Positions 46,136 through 58,640 of a stretch of DNA of 64,000 nt are shown here, in pieces. Under the pieces are notes generated by a model that saw only the letters and a program-made list of their open reading frames with translations, did not search any database and had not been told where the DNA came from. A program made the translations under genes and the position numbers. Source of the DNA: Lithospermum erythrorhizon (Eukaryota; Streptophyta; Magnoliopsida; Boraginales; Boraginaceae). Location: contig JADFUC010000780.1 of the NCBI GenBank assembly GCA_019722365.1, positions 1-64,000 of the forward strand, read 5' to 3'. The first letter of the stretch is position 1, and the number at the start of each line of letters is the position of its first letter.

Positions 46136-49100
46136 TCGCCTTCCGAGGAGTTGTCTTCTCATCATCGCCATGAACGCTGCTCGATAGTTTGACTCAGAAT
46201 CAACCATCTCCCCGATCGGATACCACATCGCTCTCTCTTCAACAACAACAAAAACGCCTGCCCAATAACCATAACGCCATTGATTATGTTAATAGAATGT
46301 GAGGAGGTTGTTGTTCTTCTTAAAGATATCTTCAAGATCTAAAGCGGAGATTCCATATTTTTGCATATGAGTCCAATCGACTCGACTTCTCGCTCATGTC
46401 ATTGCGACATACCACGCTTTCTACGATCTCCATCAAGGTGATACATAACGGAGATAGTATATCATAGCGCCTGACGCTAGGGATAAACGGGTCATCTTTA
46501 GAACCTCTCGCTTTTGTGCTTGATTTGAACCATTCCATTCTTCGGATGCACTTCATCCACTTCGTTTCGTGTCAAACCAAAACATTCAAGAGGACTACGT
46601 TGTCGTAACTCAGTTCGCACGACAACCCCAAATCTCCTCTAAGACACCATAGTAGTCACCATGATCATCATCTGGTAGCATGAACCCTGACAAACACCGC
46701 TATTGTAAGTGCTTTTATTACCATCGCCTCACTGACATCAAAATAGTAATCTGCTGATGCAAGATCTCTTTATACTCTTTGATTTCTCAAGTAGACCTAA
46801 TGAAAGAATTCTCAAAGTGTCCTGTGTGTCCATATTATTCCGCATATACTTTGAAACCATTCGCTTAAATTATTGGTAACGCCACGACCAGACGCCTATC
46901 GCATCTGGATTCAACTCATCAAGCCAATCATGGTAGATCCTAAAACAAAACGCTGTACGCTTAGTTATATTATATCATATGTATCCGATTGAAATGCTAA
47001 ATATACACTTATCGAAGAGTTTCATGTATCAAAGGACAGATAGAATAATGCTAATACGAAGCAAAATGGGTTGTATAGTTCTTCCATCCAATATCTATGC
47101 TTCACTACAAACGCAAGCTAATGCCCCGGGTGTAACGAACAATGACAAACGAGTTGTCATCCATCCGTCAGTACATCGTGCTTCCTTGGTCGACGGTTGG
47201 TTTCAATCCCTTCCTCGAAGTACATTGAACAAAAGTTTGAAACCTCTTTGACCAAATATGCCTCGCATATTGACCCTTCAATACGTGCCTTTTGCCTTAC
47301 CAATTTCTTCAATGCCCCTAAATATCTACAAACATTTAGAAGGTTGGGCTAGGGATGAGTAAATATGAAATAGTTTGAAAATACAAAGTTGAAAACTCAC
47401 GACTGAAAGTGGTACATCCATCTATACCGCATCTGACTCCCATTTAAAGCTTCATATGGCAAATGTATCGTAGGTGTTCCATTACATCAAAAACGAAGGT
47501 GGAATATCTTCATCTACAAATTATCTTAACAATATTACGCCCAAGGTACCCACACGCTCCACATTTAGAGTCATTACGACATATCGCGAAAAGAAATAAC
47601 ACCACTCGTGATTGTTTCATATGGGATTGGGCAGAGATGACGGAGTGCCATGAAGTAAACTATTGGACAATAATATGAACATCATGACTTTTTAGTCCGC
47701 TAAGTTCACATTTCTTGCACATCTTGCATGTTTGAAGCGTATTCATTTTGGGTAATCAGAGACGGACAACCATTTCTCGAATCTTTCATGCACGGGGTTC
47801 AAAGTATAAGTCGCTTTTGGTTGCGGTTTTCCTCCCACGCATTTCCCCGTGATATGCAACTCGTCTCGAACAATGAATCTCTTACCGTCAAGCTCGACTG
47901 CTTCATTATTCATTTTCCTAGAACATCCATTACAAGATGTAATAAATTTTCACCATCGTTTTCTCCGTGTGTACGAAGTCGATGTTAAAGGTTCCATTTT
48001 TGTGTCAAGCCAATAACTCCAACCTCCTAAATATACTTTTCTTACAATTGGGCTTGTGATGAACATTATACCCCGTGATCTATCCGAATATTGACCTCAT
48101 CAAGACATCAGATCCAAACCCACAATAATATCAAAGAAATATATCAGCTCCATCAAGTCGCCTTTCCGGGTGCGCGGATAAGTGTGTCCTCTTCATAAAG
48201 GCATTTTAGACCCTAGGATGTCCCACCGCAAGAAAGGACGGTGGCAATCAACCAACAATGTTTTCGACCTTCTCTAGTCGAAATGCCCCAAGATTTTCCA
48301 CATACAATACGGTGCCTAACTCCCGTGTGCTCCAAATGATAACATTCCATATGGAAAAATCACACCTGCCCACATCAAAGCAACCCCTCATGTTGAAATT
48401 TTGTTCGTTCGATGCATCACATGTCTCAATAATTATTCCACAACTCCTTCAACTCATCAATCAAAGGTCGAGGAAACATCAATATCTCTCCCGGATTTTT
48501 GGCCCTCGTATACTAGAGATAAGAACATATACGGTTCATTCATGTAATAATCCTCGTGGTAAATTATATACATACGTATGATCACCGTCAAGAAGAATAT
48601 TGACGCCCAAACTTGCCAAACGGAGTAAAACCATCGAACACAAACCTATTCGGTTTATTTTCTCAAGGTCTACTGAAATGCTTGATATAGCATCAAGGTG
48701 CTTCCATCAAGACCATCCTCGGCGAAGCCATCCATCCGATTCCCATTTGTGTCCCGACGATGCCATGTCATATCCTGAGCCGTTTCTATTATATAACCGC
48801 GAAGACGCGACCTAGTGGTAAGTATACTAACACCTTCGCCAAGAATGCTTACGTCAGTCTCCATCCTTCGTCAGATCTACTCTCCCCACAAGCACGGCAC
48901 TAGTCCAAAGATTTCTCGTCTCTTTGTAAAACAACATGCAATTATTGACACAAGCATGTATTTTCCTTTGCTTCCTCAAGGCAAGAACAGAGGACTCAAT
49001 AATCTTTTTTGCTCCTCATAAAATCATCCGGTATGTTCTCCATTACCTGGGCGTGACAACGCTTGATTATGGAAACTCCACCAAAACATTCTCACATTTC

Positions 49101-49660
49101 ATGACTGACTTCAAAGCAATCCGGGGCCATGTAGTAATGGATAACTTTGTAAATTCGGTGTAACCATCCCATAACGGCCGGAGCATGCCTCAATGCCGAG
49201 TATGCTTTTTGCTCCTCCATTTGGTTGTTCCCCTGTGTAGGCCGAGCATCCCCAAATTCAAACGCCGCCTCACCAAGCACGCAGTTCAAACCCATCTTCA
49301 ACCATATGCATATACCGACATTCTCGAACCCGACATTAGCAAAATTTATTTTGTAACAATTATCATAAACAACATTCTTCGTGAGAATAAATTGAGGACC
49401 AAAAATTCTCAGAGAATAAACAACATTCTCACAAATAATTCAAATGTACATAACACATCTAAACAATGTATCAATCTAATCCACCCATATCATCTGGGCC
49501 GGCTCATCTGGTGGCCGGGGATGCGGGAAATCGGAAAGGAAGTACGTCTGGTCTCTGAATCGATGCTCCTGGCCAGGCGTGAACCGAGGGGTGGAGCGAT
49601 CACCTTATACGGGCTAACATCTAAATGGGCCGCCGGTACCTACCACGCCAGATCGATCAA
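46136..49660 (-). pseudogene. CACTA 1 TNP2-like transposase (Transposase_21, DUF4218, DUF4216)
   Basis: The transposase of CACTA elements cuts at the TIRs. On the minus strand, across several frames and probable introns, a segment ending AFRLEKG.KH.W-type lies at about 48.25-48.28 kb (Transposase_21, the CPxC...FRL..G...WFDCH block). CKKSIF and NIDFVHTEK with ENLLHLVMDVL lie at 47.93-48.05 kb. The DUF4218 string HLPYEALNG..MRYRWMYHFQ is at about 47.4-47.47 kb. The DUF4216 string EWFKSSTKARGSKDDPFI is at about 46.50-46.54 kb. A minus-strand frame at 49,092-49,301 precedes these and may be N-terminal. The homologous gene in CACTA 2 shares the same order. Frameshifts are numerous. Confidence 0.85.
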
Positions 49661-50540
49661 GCGCTAACGCCGGCACAGGTCCACTGGAAGAGTTGCCCCG
49701 CCGCTTAACTTCATGACATTGGCAACAAATTTAGCCAAATCACCACATTTTCTACCTTGAGCTTCAACTCCTCCTCATTCCAGCCTTTTTACATGTTCCA
49801 AACTCCCCAAAGTGGCCTGCTTTCTCTCCTTTCCTCGCCTCTTTCTTTCGCTTTTGCCTCGCACAACCGCCTGAGCTCCTCGGAAGCCAACACCACCGCA
49901 GGCGGGGAGGCGTGTGGCGCCGTAAATTGATCATCTACCAAAGAAACTCAGAGTAACGGAGCTTCCCACCAAGATCGAGCACCCCGCCTTCGCCAATCCA
50001 CTCCGGACGGCGTCCGTGGAGGTCCACAAGTCCTTCACCAGTGGAAACTGGCAAGGATCTTTATCCTCCCCGTAGGCCTCGTGGAAGCTCTTCTCTTGTA
50101 CTGTTCCTGTATTTTGAACACATTCATAATAATGGCTCGATATTTATAAACTAAACACCAAACAAAACAAACTATAACAAACTAAACAAACTATAACAAC
50201 TATATAAAATGAACAAACTATAATAAACTATAACAACTATAGCAACTATTTACAAGTATAACAACTATATAAACTATTCAATAACTATAAATAACTATTC
50301 AAATATAACAACTATTCACAACTATATAAAACTATAATAAACTATATAAACTATAACAACTATAATAAACTATAATAAACTATTCACAACTATAATAACT
50401 ATTCAACTATAACAACTATTCACAACTATAAATTAATTATTCACAACTATTCACAAATAACTATTCACAACAACTAATCCATAAACAAAAAACATATAAA
50501 ATGAACAAACTAATATACTTATTAAATGCTATAAGTCCCA
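49661..50540. other. CACTA 1 spacer between the two genes, with (ACTATAACA)-type array
   Basis: 49.66-50.12 kb is mixed-composition DNA that may hold exon remnants. 50.13-50.51 kb is a low-complexity array built on AACTATAACAACTAT and TTCACAACTAT units with no coding potential. Confidence 0.65.
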
Positions 50541-51760
50541 CTTCGGGTCAGGAACTTCGCCTGCCTCCGGGAGGGTATCCTTGTCCTTCTTCTTGTTCTC
50601 ATCTTCATCAGATACCCAGCTGTGAACCCCCTCTTCCCAATCTTTCTCCCAAATACAAATAAGGAATACCGACATTAGAAATTCAACACAAACACCGAGT
50701 AAAATAAAAACAAAAATTAAAACAAATATTTATTTCTTACCTCCTCAACCAACCTGACGACGTTGACTTGCTTCCCGAACGGACGCCGGGCCATCCGCCA
50801 CTGACGCCTCGGGAAGCATTGCTTTATCTCTCGACTTCGCCTGCCTGCCAGCGATCCGACAGCTGCCTCCTCGTGACGTCTAATAGCGGAGATATCAAGC
50901 CCTAATTTGACGCGGAGGTACACTAAGCCGGGCTTCGGCCGTGATACCGCCTGCTCCCCCATTCGTACCCTCGAGAGTCTTCTCATGACTGCCTCAAGAA
51001 GTTTCTCCACCTCTTCTAGCAGCCTCAAGCCGACATCGGGTTGAGCCTGCCTTGCCACGTCCCATTCTTTATCAAATATATCTCCCGAAAAACAAATAAA
51101 AACAAAATCTAATTAGACTATAATTCACTCAAAATATTTTAAACAACTTCTTTATTGCAAAGACTTACTTGAACAATCTCCGATGTCGCCCCTTAATCTC
51201 GAATGATCCGGTGACGAGGGGCTTAACCTGATCGACTCCTCAGATTATCTGCTCAAGGAAGAACCGCCTACATCGTAGCCACAGATACTAAAGTAAAACC
51301 AAAACGCCATAAGTTATTCTACATAAATAAAAAAATAACTATTTCAATTAATTTAGACAATTGTGCGGACTTACTTAATTGTGGGGCCGATCTCTAATTC
51401 CAACTTCAAATAATGGGGACCATCTCGAAGCTGACGGTCATCTCTCGCATGCCGGGCGCTCACCGGGCGCTCTCTGCCAGGTCGCCCCAATCCGGACTCC
51501 GCCGCTTCATCATCATCCCCATCAACGCCCCGAGATACGGGCAGAGCCAGGCGCCCACGCGAGTCCCCTCGAACGTAGGAAAGACCGCGTAGGTCGACCA
51601 ACCTCGACGCCGCTTCGGGCCTCGACGATGAACCGCCGGCCCCGCAGTATCAAACCGAGGTCGCATCGGGGAGCCGACCGCTTATACGGGGACGGGCGAA
51701 GTCATCCGCCCTATACCGGCCCTCCAAGTCTCGGCCTTTGAGTGCTCGGCCCGCCCCATC
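50541..51760 (-). pseudogene. CACTA 1 Ptta/En/Spm-type (Transposase_24-like, tnpA-like) gene remnant
   Basis: Minus-strand GC-rich exons are separated by AT-rich introns. The exon at 50.74-51.06 kb forms a 113-codon frame with RVRMGEQAVSRPKPG, reminiscent of the SxxNRxNR...H..GS region of this family. It ends at a GAGGAG/GTAAGA donor near 50.74 kb. Another exon lies at about 51.37-51.75 kb. The corresponding exons in CACTA 2 are clearer. The product would bind subterminal motifs. The match is weak on its own and leans on the parallel gene order. Confidence 0.55.
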
Positions 51761-51819
51761 GCTCTCTCCACTATCTTCTCCTTCCTTCCTATTATTACCA
51801 CCACGCAAGGCCTATACAT

Positions 51820-53120
51820 CAAATTAGAAATATTTTAACTATTCAAACCATTCACAACTAACACTCATTCTATTCACAACTAACAATTAACACCTAGTTC
51901 ACAACAACTATTCACAAGTAAACACAACTATTCACAAACATATATAAACTATCTACACCAATCTACAACTATCGGCAAATAACAATTAACAACTTTTCAC
52001 AACTAACAACTAACAACTAACAAGGAAAAACTATTCACAATTTCAATTAACTACACTATCTACTAACAAGTTAACTATGTACCATTAACAATTTCACTAA
52101 CCAATTTAAACCATTCACTAACAATTTCATTAACTAATGTTTAAACCATTAATAATTTAACTAATTTAACTAAGTTAAACCATTAACACTCAATTATGGG
52201 GTTCAACCATTAACTAATTAACAATTTCATTAACAATTAAACTATACAAATTAACTAATTAACAATTTAACAATTAACTATACTATTCAACCATTAACAA
52301 TTAACTATACTATTCAACCATTAATAATTTAACTATACTATTCAACCAACTATTCAACCAATTTCAACCATTCAAACGACAACTAATCAACTATTCAACT
52401 ATACAACTACACTATATTCAACTATATTAACTATATTCAATCTATATTCAACATAATATACACTATTCAAAATGACGATTTAATCAATATTCAACTATAT
52501 TCAACTATTCAACAATATTCAACTATTCAATTATATTCAACTATTCAATGAATATAAACTATTCAACTATATTCAACATAATATAAACAATATTCAACAA
52601 TATTCAAACTATTCAAACTATTCAACAATATTCAACTATTCAATTATATTCAACTATTCAACTATATTCAACATAATATAAACTATTCAAACAATAACAA
52701 TTCAACTATTCAAACTATTCAAACGACAACAATTCAACTATTCAAACTATTCAACAATTCAAACGACAACTATTGAACTATTGAAACAAAGAATTATTGA
52801 ACTATTAAACTCAAATATAACTAATCGAAAATTAACTACCTTGAATATAACTACCTGAATATAACTATTTCAATTATTCAACTACTACAATTACTGAATT
52901 TACTAATTATTCAACTATTTGAAATATTAGAAATAAACTAATCTGTAATAATAAATAAAATAATAAAACAAATTCAACATAATCAAATTAAACATAATCA
53001 AATAATAAAATCTCGAACATAATCAAATTAAACATAATCAAATAATCAAAATATAATCAAATAATAACAAAATTAAACATAATCGGGGACATTACAAATA
53101 ATAAACTAAAAATTAAACAT
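51820..53120. repeat. 1.3-kb low-complexity (ATTCAACT/AACTATTC) array in CACTA 1
   Basis: Almost pure A/T/C sequence with virtually no G on the plus strand, built from AACTATTCAACTATATTCA-type units of variable length that shade into ATAATCAAATTAAAC units at the right end. It sits in the 5' region of the minus-strand tnpA-like gene. Confidence 0.85.
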
Positions 53121-53710
53121 AATCAAATTACCTTAATCACTTGTAAAGAGGTAATGGGGCTTTTTGTGACTTTGAGATTTTGGGGGGGCAGGGGCCGCTG
53201 AACTGCTAGAGGGGGTACTTAAGAGCGCGGCGGCGCAGGCTAAAGGAACTACGAGATAGGCGATTTATGAAAGGGTATGGGGATTACTGCCGTTGTGGGG
53301 GAGGGAAATCCACGGTGGGGTAGGGAGTAAATCGACGACAAAGGGATTGTGTTCAATCACGAATTGGGGTTGAATAATTTAATATTTAAAATTGAGACGA
53401 TGGTATTGTGGTAATTTTTTATTTATAATTATTTCACAATTGGATTTTAAATAGCCTCGGTTTATTTGAATTTATAAATGAGTAATGAAGGAGCTCAGTA
53501 TATTTAAATTTTACAATTATTTTTATAAACATTGAGACGGTAATAGTCGACATATTTTGTTTTTAAATATTTTTAAAATTTTTATCCTATCCATATAAAG
53601 CCCAATTGAGTTTTCTTTGTTGTTGGAAGACCCGACCCAACCCGACTCACTGACTCTAAATTTGGAGTCGGGTTTTTCCCCTCGCCTCTTTGTTTGTTAT
53701 TCTAGTAGCG
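53121..53710. repeat. Right terminal and subterminal region of CACTA 1
   Basis: GAGACG-type motifs occur at about 53.39 and 53.53 kb, and CCCGACTC/GGAGTCGGG near 53.64-53.67 kb, matching the left subterminal array in inverted orientation. It ends TTCTAGTAGCG. In the minus sense this is the promoter side of the element. Confidence 0.75.
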
Positions 53711-53728
53711 TATATTAAATGGAGTATA
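53711..53728. other. 18-bp host spacer between the two CACTA elements
   Basis: The 18 bp TATATTAAATGGAGTATA contain the right TAT duplication of element 1 (53,711-53,713) and the left ATA duplication of element 2 (53,726-53,728). Only 12 bp of other host DNA lie between. Confidence 0.85.
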
Positions 53729-54250
53729 CACTACTAGAACAGGCCAGCGGCCGCCCGATAACGACACCCTACCGACGCCATTTAGCGCTTCTCGTTGCTA
53801 GTAGTGTCGCAGATATCGACCGACGCCTCTTAATCGCCACACTAAACTTCATACCGACACTAAAACCCATTAATTACATGTAGATAACTACGGGCCCATT
53901 GGGTCTGGCTTTACCGACACCACACACCGACGCCATATAACATTTTAATTTCTTTTTACTTATTTTATTACCGGCGCTTGTGGTTATAATTTATTTTTGA
54001 TTTATTTTATTACCGACACCATACCGACAATGTATCAATTAATTTTATTTTTGATTTATTTTATTACCGACACTATACCGACACTATATTTAATTAATTT
54101 TATTTTTGATTTATTTTATTACCGACACCCTACCGACACCAATATGTTTATAATACCGCTAATGTAAGCCAAGACGACACAAACCGACACTACATTTGGA
54201 CATAAACTCAAGCTACCCACACCATACCGACACCATCTAAAAAAATTGAT
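53729..54250. repeat. Left terminal and subterminal repeats of CACTA 2
   Basis: After the terminus, about twenty copies of ACCGACACC/ACCGACGCC/ACCGACACT occur, partly embedded in a tandemly repeated unit with TTTTATTTTTGATTTATTTTATT (53.94-54.12 kb). More copies lie at 54.90-55.03 kb. They are probable transposase-accessory binding sites. Confidence 0.85.
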
Positions 54251-55400
54251 GCAGCCTTTGAGCGCGACATTCGTAAACCAAAGCCGCAAAAATTCAAGCA
54301 ATAATACCTTAAAAAAAAACAGGCAAAACAACATACAAAAACATCAAAACAATATAAACATCAAACAAAATATCAACATAAACATCAAACAAAAATAATA
54401 AATACAAAATACTATCTAACAAAATGAACAATATAAAGACCAAACAAAATTAATAAATACAAACAATATCCAAAAATCATCAACATAAACATCAAAATTA
54501 CCACTTTTTTCTTTGGATAATTTTTTCTACTATAAAACGAAATGTAAATAACATTATTATGAAGATAAAAATTAGAGAGAGACATAAAAATCTAAATGTA
54601 ACAAAATTAAATAAAATAATTAGATAGACATAAATGTAACAAAATAATTACTCAAACAATTTTCCTAATAATGAAACAATATAACAAGGTTAGTAGATCA
54701 TAAATAATTAGATATCTAACAAATAATACCTCAAATAAATTTCCCCAAAGAAACAACAATTAAAGAAAGTTAGTAGCCATATTATAAAATTAAACAAACA
54801 ATAAGTAAATTATAATTGAGGTTGAAATTGTGAAAGTTAAATAAAAATATAGTGATTATGAGATTAGAAGTGTTTATATAGTGGAAGGGGCTTAGCTCAA
54901 ATTTAAGCCGACCGACGCCATACCCCACACTAGACCTATTCATGTGTGTAAAATGTTTTAAATTCTTAAGACTTTATTTTGGCTGAACTTAAAATTTTGG
55001 ATACCGACGCCATTCACACTATACGACGCCATATTGAATAATGTAATTGCACATAATGACACCTAACTGACACATAACTCGATAATTCATTCCTTCAAGA
55101 TAAACGCTTAATAAATTACTATGTTATGCTTAAGTAACACACCTAACATTCAATAGCCCTAATAATATGAAGAACTAATCGCATTATCACACCATTATCA
55201 TATACTTGTTCTAAACACAAACACTTAATCGTTTTATGGAAGGAATAAGACGAAATGGAATATTGATAGGCTTTCATTTTCAAATCCAAGAAAACCATAC
55301 AAATAATCCCCTGAAAACAAATAGTATTTCTTCAACATTTTGCAACTCAAGTGAAATGAAATATTTAGAAGTTTTTTACTAGTATCGATTATTACACGAA
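54251..55400. other. Non-coding 3' part of CACTA 2
   Basis: AT-rich, with CAAACAAAAT-type low complexity at 54.3-54.5 kb and a few more CCGACGCC motifs near 54.9-55.04 kb. No coding sequence. Confidence 0.6.
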
Positions 55401-58400
55401 AAACTTGCAAATAAAAACAGTGGATCCTAATTCTCTTCCGAGGCTTTCACATTCAGTATTGTTCCCAAATAGCCTTCCATCGAAGTCTAAATCATTATCC
55501 GGTAGTCCGACGCCGCACTGCGTGAAAGATCACTATCGCCTTGTTCGAATCATCTTCGGTAACAAATTGAAATATCCTTCTCAAGAATCCATGTCAATAT
55601 CGCTCGATGTATCCACAAGAACAAAGCGGCGGTCAAGTAGTTCTCTTGAAAGATGTCTTCTATTTAAAGCTTCATTACACTTCAACATTTTGCATATGAA
55701 TCCAATCAACAAGGCTTCTAGAATTGCCTTCATCGCAACACACCACCGGTTATATGCTCTCTACTCGCCGAGATGTAGCTTAAGATAGTATACTTGTTGT
55801 GCCCGTGATACTAGATAAAGGGGTCATCCTCGAGGCTCGCCTTTGTGCTCGATTTGAACCATTCCGCTCCTCGATGGTTTGCATCCACCCGCTTGTGTCA
55901 AACCAATAACACTTCAAGAGTAACTTTATCACGTAAGTAGCCGCATTTAATAATTCCCCAAATCTCTTCTATGACCCCATAATAATCAACATGGTCGCCA
56001 TCATCGCAGTGTGAACCTTTAACACACACTCGCTATTGTAAGTGTTCTCTGCCATCACCTTGCCTAATGTCAAAGTAGTACCCATTGGACGTAATAGCCC
56101 TTGTATCGCTTGGATTTCGCAGTCGTCTCCACTTCCTATGCCCGGTGCGCAAGCTGCCTTCCATATTATTCCGTATATGATTGTGAAACCATTTACTGAA
56201 ATTTAAGCCCACGTCGTGATTTATTTGTTCCTCCGTCAAATGAGGCTGCAACTCTTCAATCAAATCATGGTACATCCTGGGATATAAGTTATTTGTTTAG
56301 TTAACTATTATAATAATTTACAAATTCATTTGTTATTGAACATTAAATATATACTTACTGAATGTATTCCCTTGCATTTCGCGTGAGCACAAAAATATAC
56401 GTATGCCTGTGGTGTATTGTTCAAGGGTCAGCGAAATATCGGGTGTTTCACTAAACGTGCCTCGGCCTGCAACAAACACCGGCAAAGTGATGCTATTCTC
56501 TCAAGATGGTACATCGTGGCCTCCCAAGACGATTTAAGTCCGTTTTAATTCCTTTCTCGAAGTACATTGGAATGTAAGTTTGAAAACCTCTTTGACTAAA
56601 TACGCCTCGCATATTGACCTCTTCCTTCAACACGTGCTCTACTCATTTCTTCAATCCCCAACAACTGGGCAGTATTTAGAAGGTTGGGCTTATATAATTA
56701 GATAGATAAACCAAAGAATCAAATTATATTAATAAAGTCAAATACTCACGACTCAAACGTGGTATTATCCATCTATACCGCATGACCTCCATTAAGCGCC
56801 TTCATAAGGCAATGTATTGGTATAATAGCCCATCACATCAAACAATGTCAGCTGAATATTGTTCCATCTTGCAAATTATCTCTCAACAATATTACGCCAT
56901 GCGAGCCCTCCACGCCGCCCCACATTAAGAGTTGTTGATGAAATGTCGCTTCCTCCTACCTAATCTCATGCATATGCAATAGGGGTCGTGGAATACGAGT
57001 TTCTGTCAATCCTTGCCTGCTTCATTATCTGCTTCGAACATCCACTACAGTGTGTAATAGGTTCTCACCATTGTTCTTCTCTGTATGCATGAAGTCGATG
57101 TTGTGTCTGATCTTGTTTGTAGACCAATAACTCAAATCCCAGAATATACTCCTCTTGCACCAGTTGTGCACAACATTATACTCCCAGCTTCGTGTTCCGC
57201 AAGTCCGCTTTCGCCTAAACACGCCGTGATCCAATAAAGATACGAGATTATATACCTACCAAAGTAGAAGTCTCTCTCGCCAGATAGCCGGATAAGTTCG
57301 CCTTGACAAACGTGACTTCTTTGTGATCCCGAACGAATGTCCGACGGAAGAAAAGGACGGGTGACAATCAAATCATGAAATTTCTCCACCCTCTCGTAGT
57401 CGAAAAGCTTTAGTATGCTTCATACAATACGGACAGGCTAATCTACCATATGTGCTCCAACCAGATAACATTCCGTATGTGAAAATCACTAATCGCCCAC
57501 ATCAAAGTAACCCGCATGTTGAAAATTTTACCCTAGACGCATCGAATGTTCTCGACACCAAGAGTGCCACAGCTCCTTCAACTCATCAACTAAGGGCCGA
57601 AGAAAATATCTATCTCCCCTCGATTTTTAGTCCGTATAATCGTGATAAGAACAGAGTATGTGGTCTTTCTTCATGCACAATCCAAAGTGTAAATCAGATA
57701 CCACAGTATAATAATAATCCCACAATGCGAATATTACGCCCAAACTTCCCAGCAGTAAACCATCCTCAGACACAAAAACCGATGCGAACATTTCTCGTTC
57801 TCGCCTGGGATCTGATATAGACCAAAGGTTTCACGCCGCTTCATCCCTCAAGGCTATCCAACCATCATCCAGACACTGATGGTGCCATGTCATGTCCTGA
57901 AATGCCTTTCTGACATATACAATCGCTAGTCCAGGGCTAATGGAATATATCAAACCTTTCTTGCACCGGCTTACGTTGCTCCCTTCTTCCTCAGACTGCT
58001 TTCTCCACAAAACGACATGCCTAACCGCTTATCCTCTTTCAAAACAACATACCTATTCACACACGCATCTCTTTTTTGTTTAGTAAGAACAAAGGACTCA
58101 ATAATTTCTTTGCCTCATAGAAATCATTTGGAATGTTCTCTCCTCATTAGACAAAGAACGCTTGATTAAAGAAATCCACCTTTGAAATATTATTGCAGGA
58201 TATTTGTGATTCGTACTTAAGACTAAATCCAATCGGTTTCTACTGACAACTTTGTGAATCTGCAACCATCCCACAACGGTTGGTTTATAGCCCATCAAGT
58301 CATAAGATGTTCTCGCTGCTGCATTTGGATCTTCTAATCCAAATATGTTCTCTTCATTAGTGTACCCAATTAAATTCAAATTGTGTGTCCACATTACGTA

Positions 58401-58640
58401 AGTTTAAACCATCTTCAACCATATGCATATATCGGTTCCCCTCAAATCCAACTCTAGAAGATATTTCTGCTACATCGTAAACATTGTGACGAACATGATA
58501 ATCTTCACCGTGGTACTTCTAGATGTAATATCTTTCCACAAAGCCATTAGACAACAGAATGCTGCCTCCACTCGACTAATGTCATACACTTTGGCCGTTT
58601 TTTGCACCTCCTACACTAATATCTTATCATTCTACTAATC
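55401..58640 (-). pseudogene. CACTA 2 TNP2-like transposase (Transposase_21, DUF4218, DUF4216)
   Basis: On the minus strand, in order, an N-terminal frame lies at 58,098-58,394. Transposase_21 remains at 57.4-57.65 kb show an ID+F.GPLVDELKELWH string and a CPYCMKHTKAFRLREG-type string in alternating frames, then FLPSDIRSGSQRSHV at about 57.31-57.34 kb. The well-kept CKRSIFWDLSYW and RHNIDFMHTEKNNGENLLHT follow in a 69-codon frame at 57,025-57,234. The DUF4218 piece LPYEGA...YRW is at about 56.77-56.83 kb. IEELQPHLTEEQIN and FSKWFHNHI lie in an 80-codon frame at 56,033-56,275. DUF4216 remains (KCYWFDT, EERNGSN) are at 55.8-55.9 kb. Introns and frameshifts separate the parts. The family is certain; activity is lost. 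Confidence 0.9.

Larger units (their letters stand above)
44635..53710 (-). mobile_element. CACTA (En/Spm) DNA transposon 1, 9,076 bp
   Basis: The left terminus is CACTACTAGAAATTGG at 44,635 and the right terminus TTCTAGTAGCG ends at 53,710. Together they form an 11-bp inverted repeat with one mismatch. A 3-bp duplication TAT flanks it (44,632-44,634 and 53,711-53,713), as expected for CACTA transposons. Subterminal repeats based on CCGTCTC/GAGACGG and CCCGACTC occur at both ends. Two degenerate genes, a TNP2-type transposase and a Ptta/En/Spm-type protein, read on the minus strand. Coding frames are broken, so it is presumed non-autonomous now. Confidence 0.92.

Noticed and set aside
49185..49667. 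160-codon plus-strand open frame in CACTA 1
   Set aside because: It is antisense to the minus-strand transposase region and shows no domain; GC-rich antisense coding DNA often leaves such frames.
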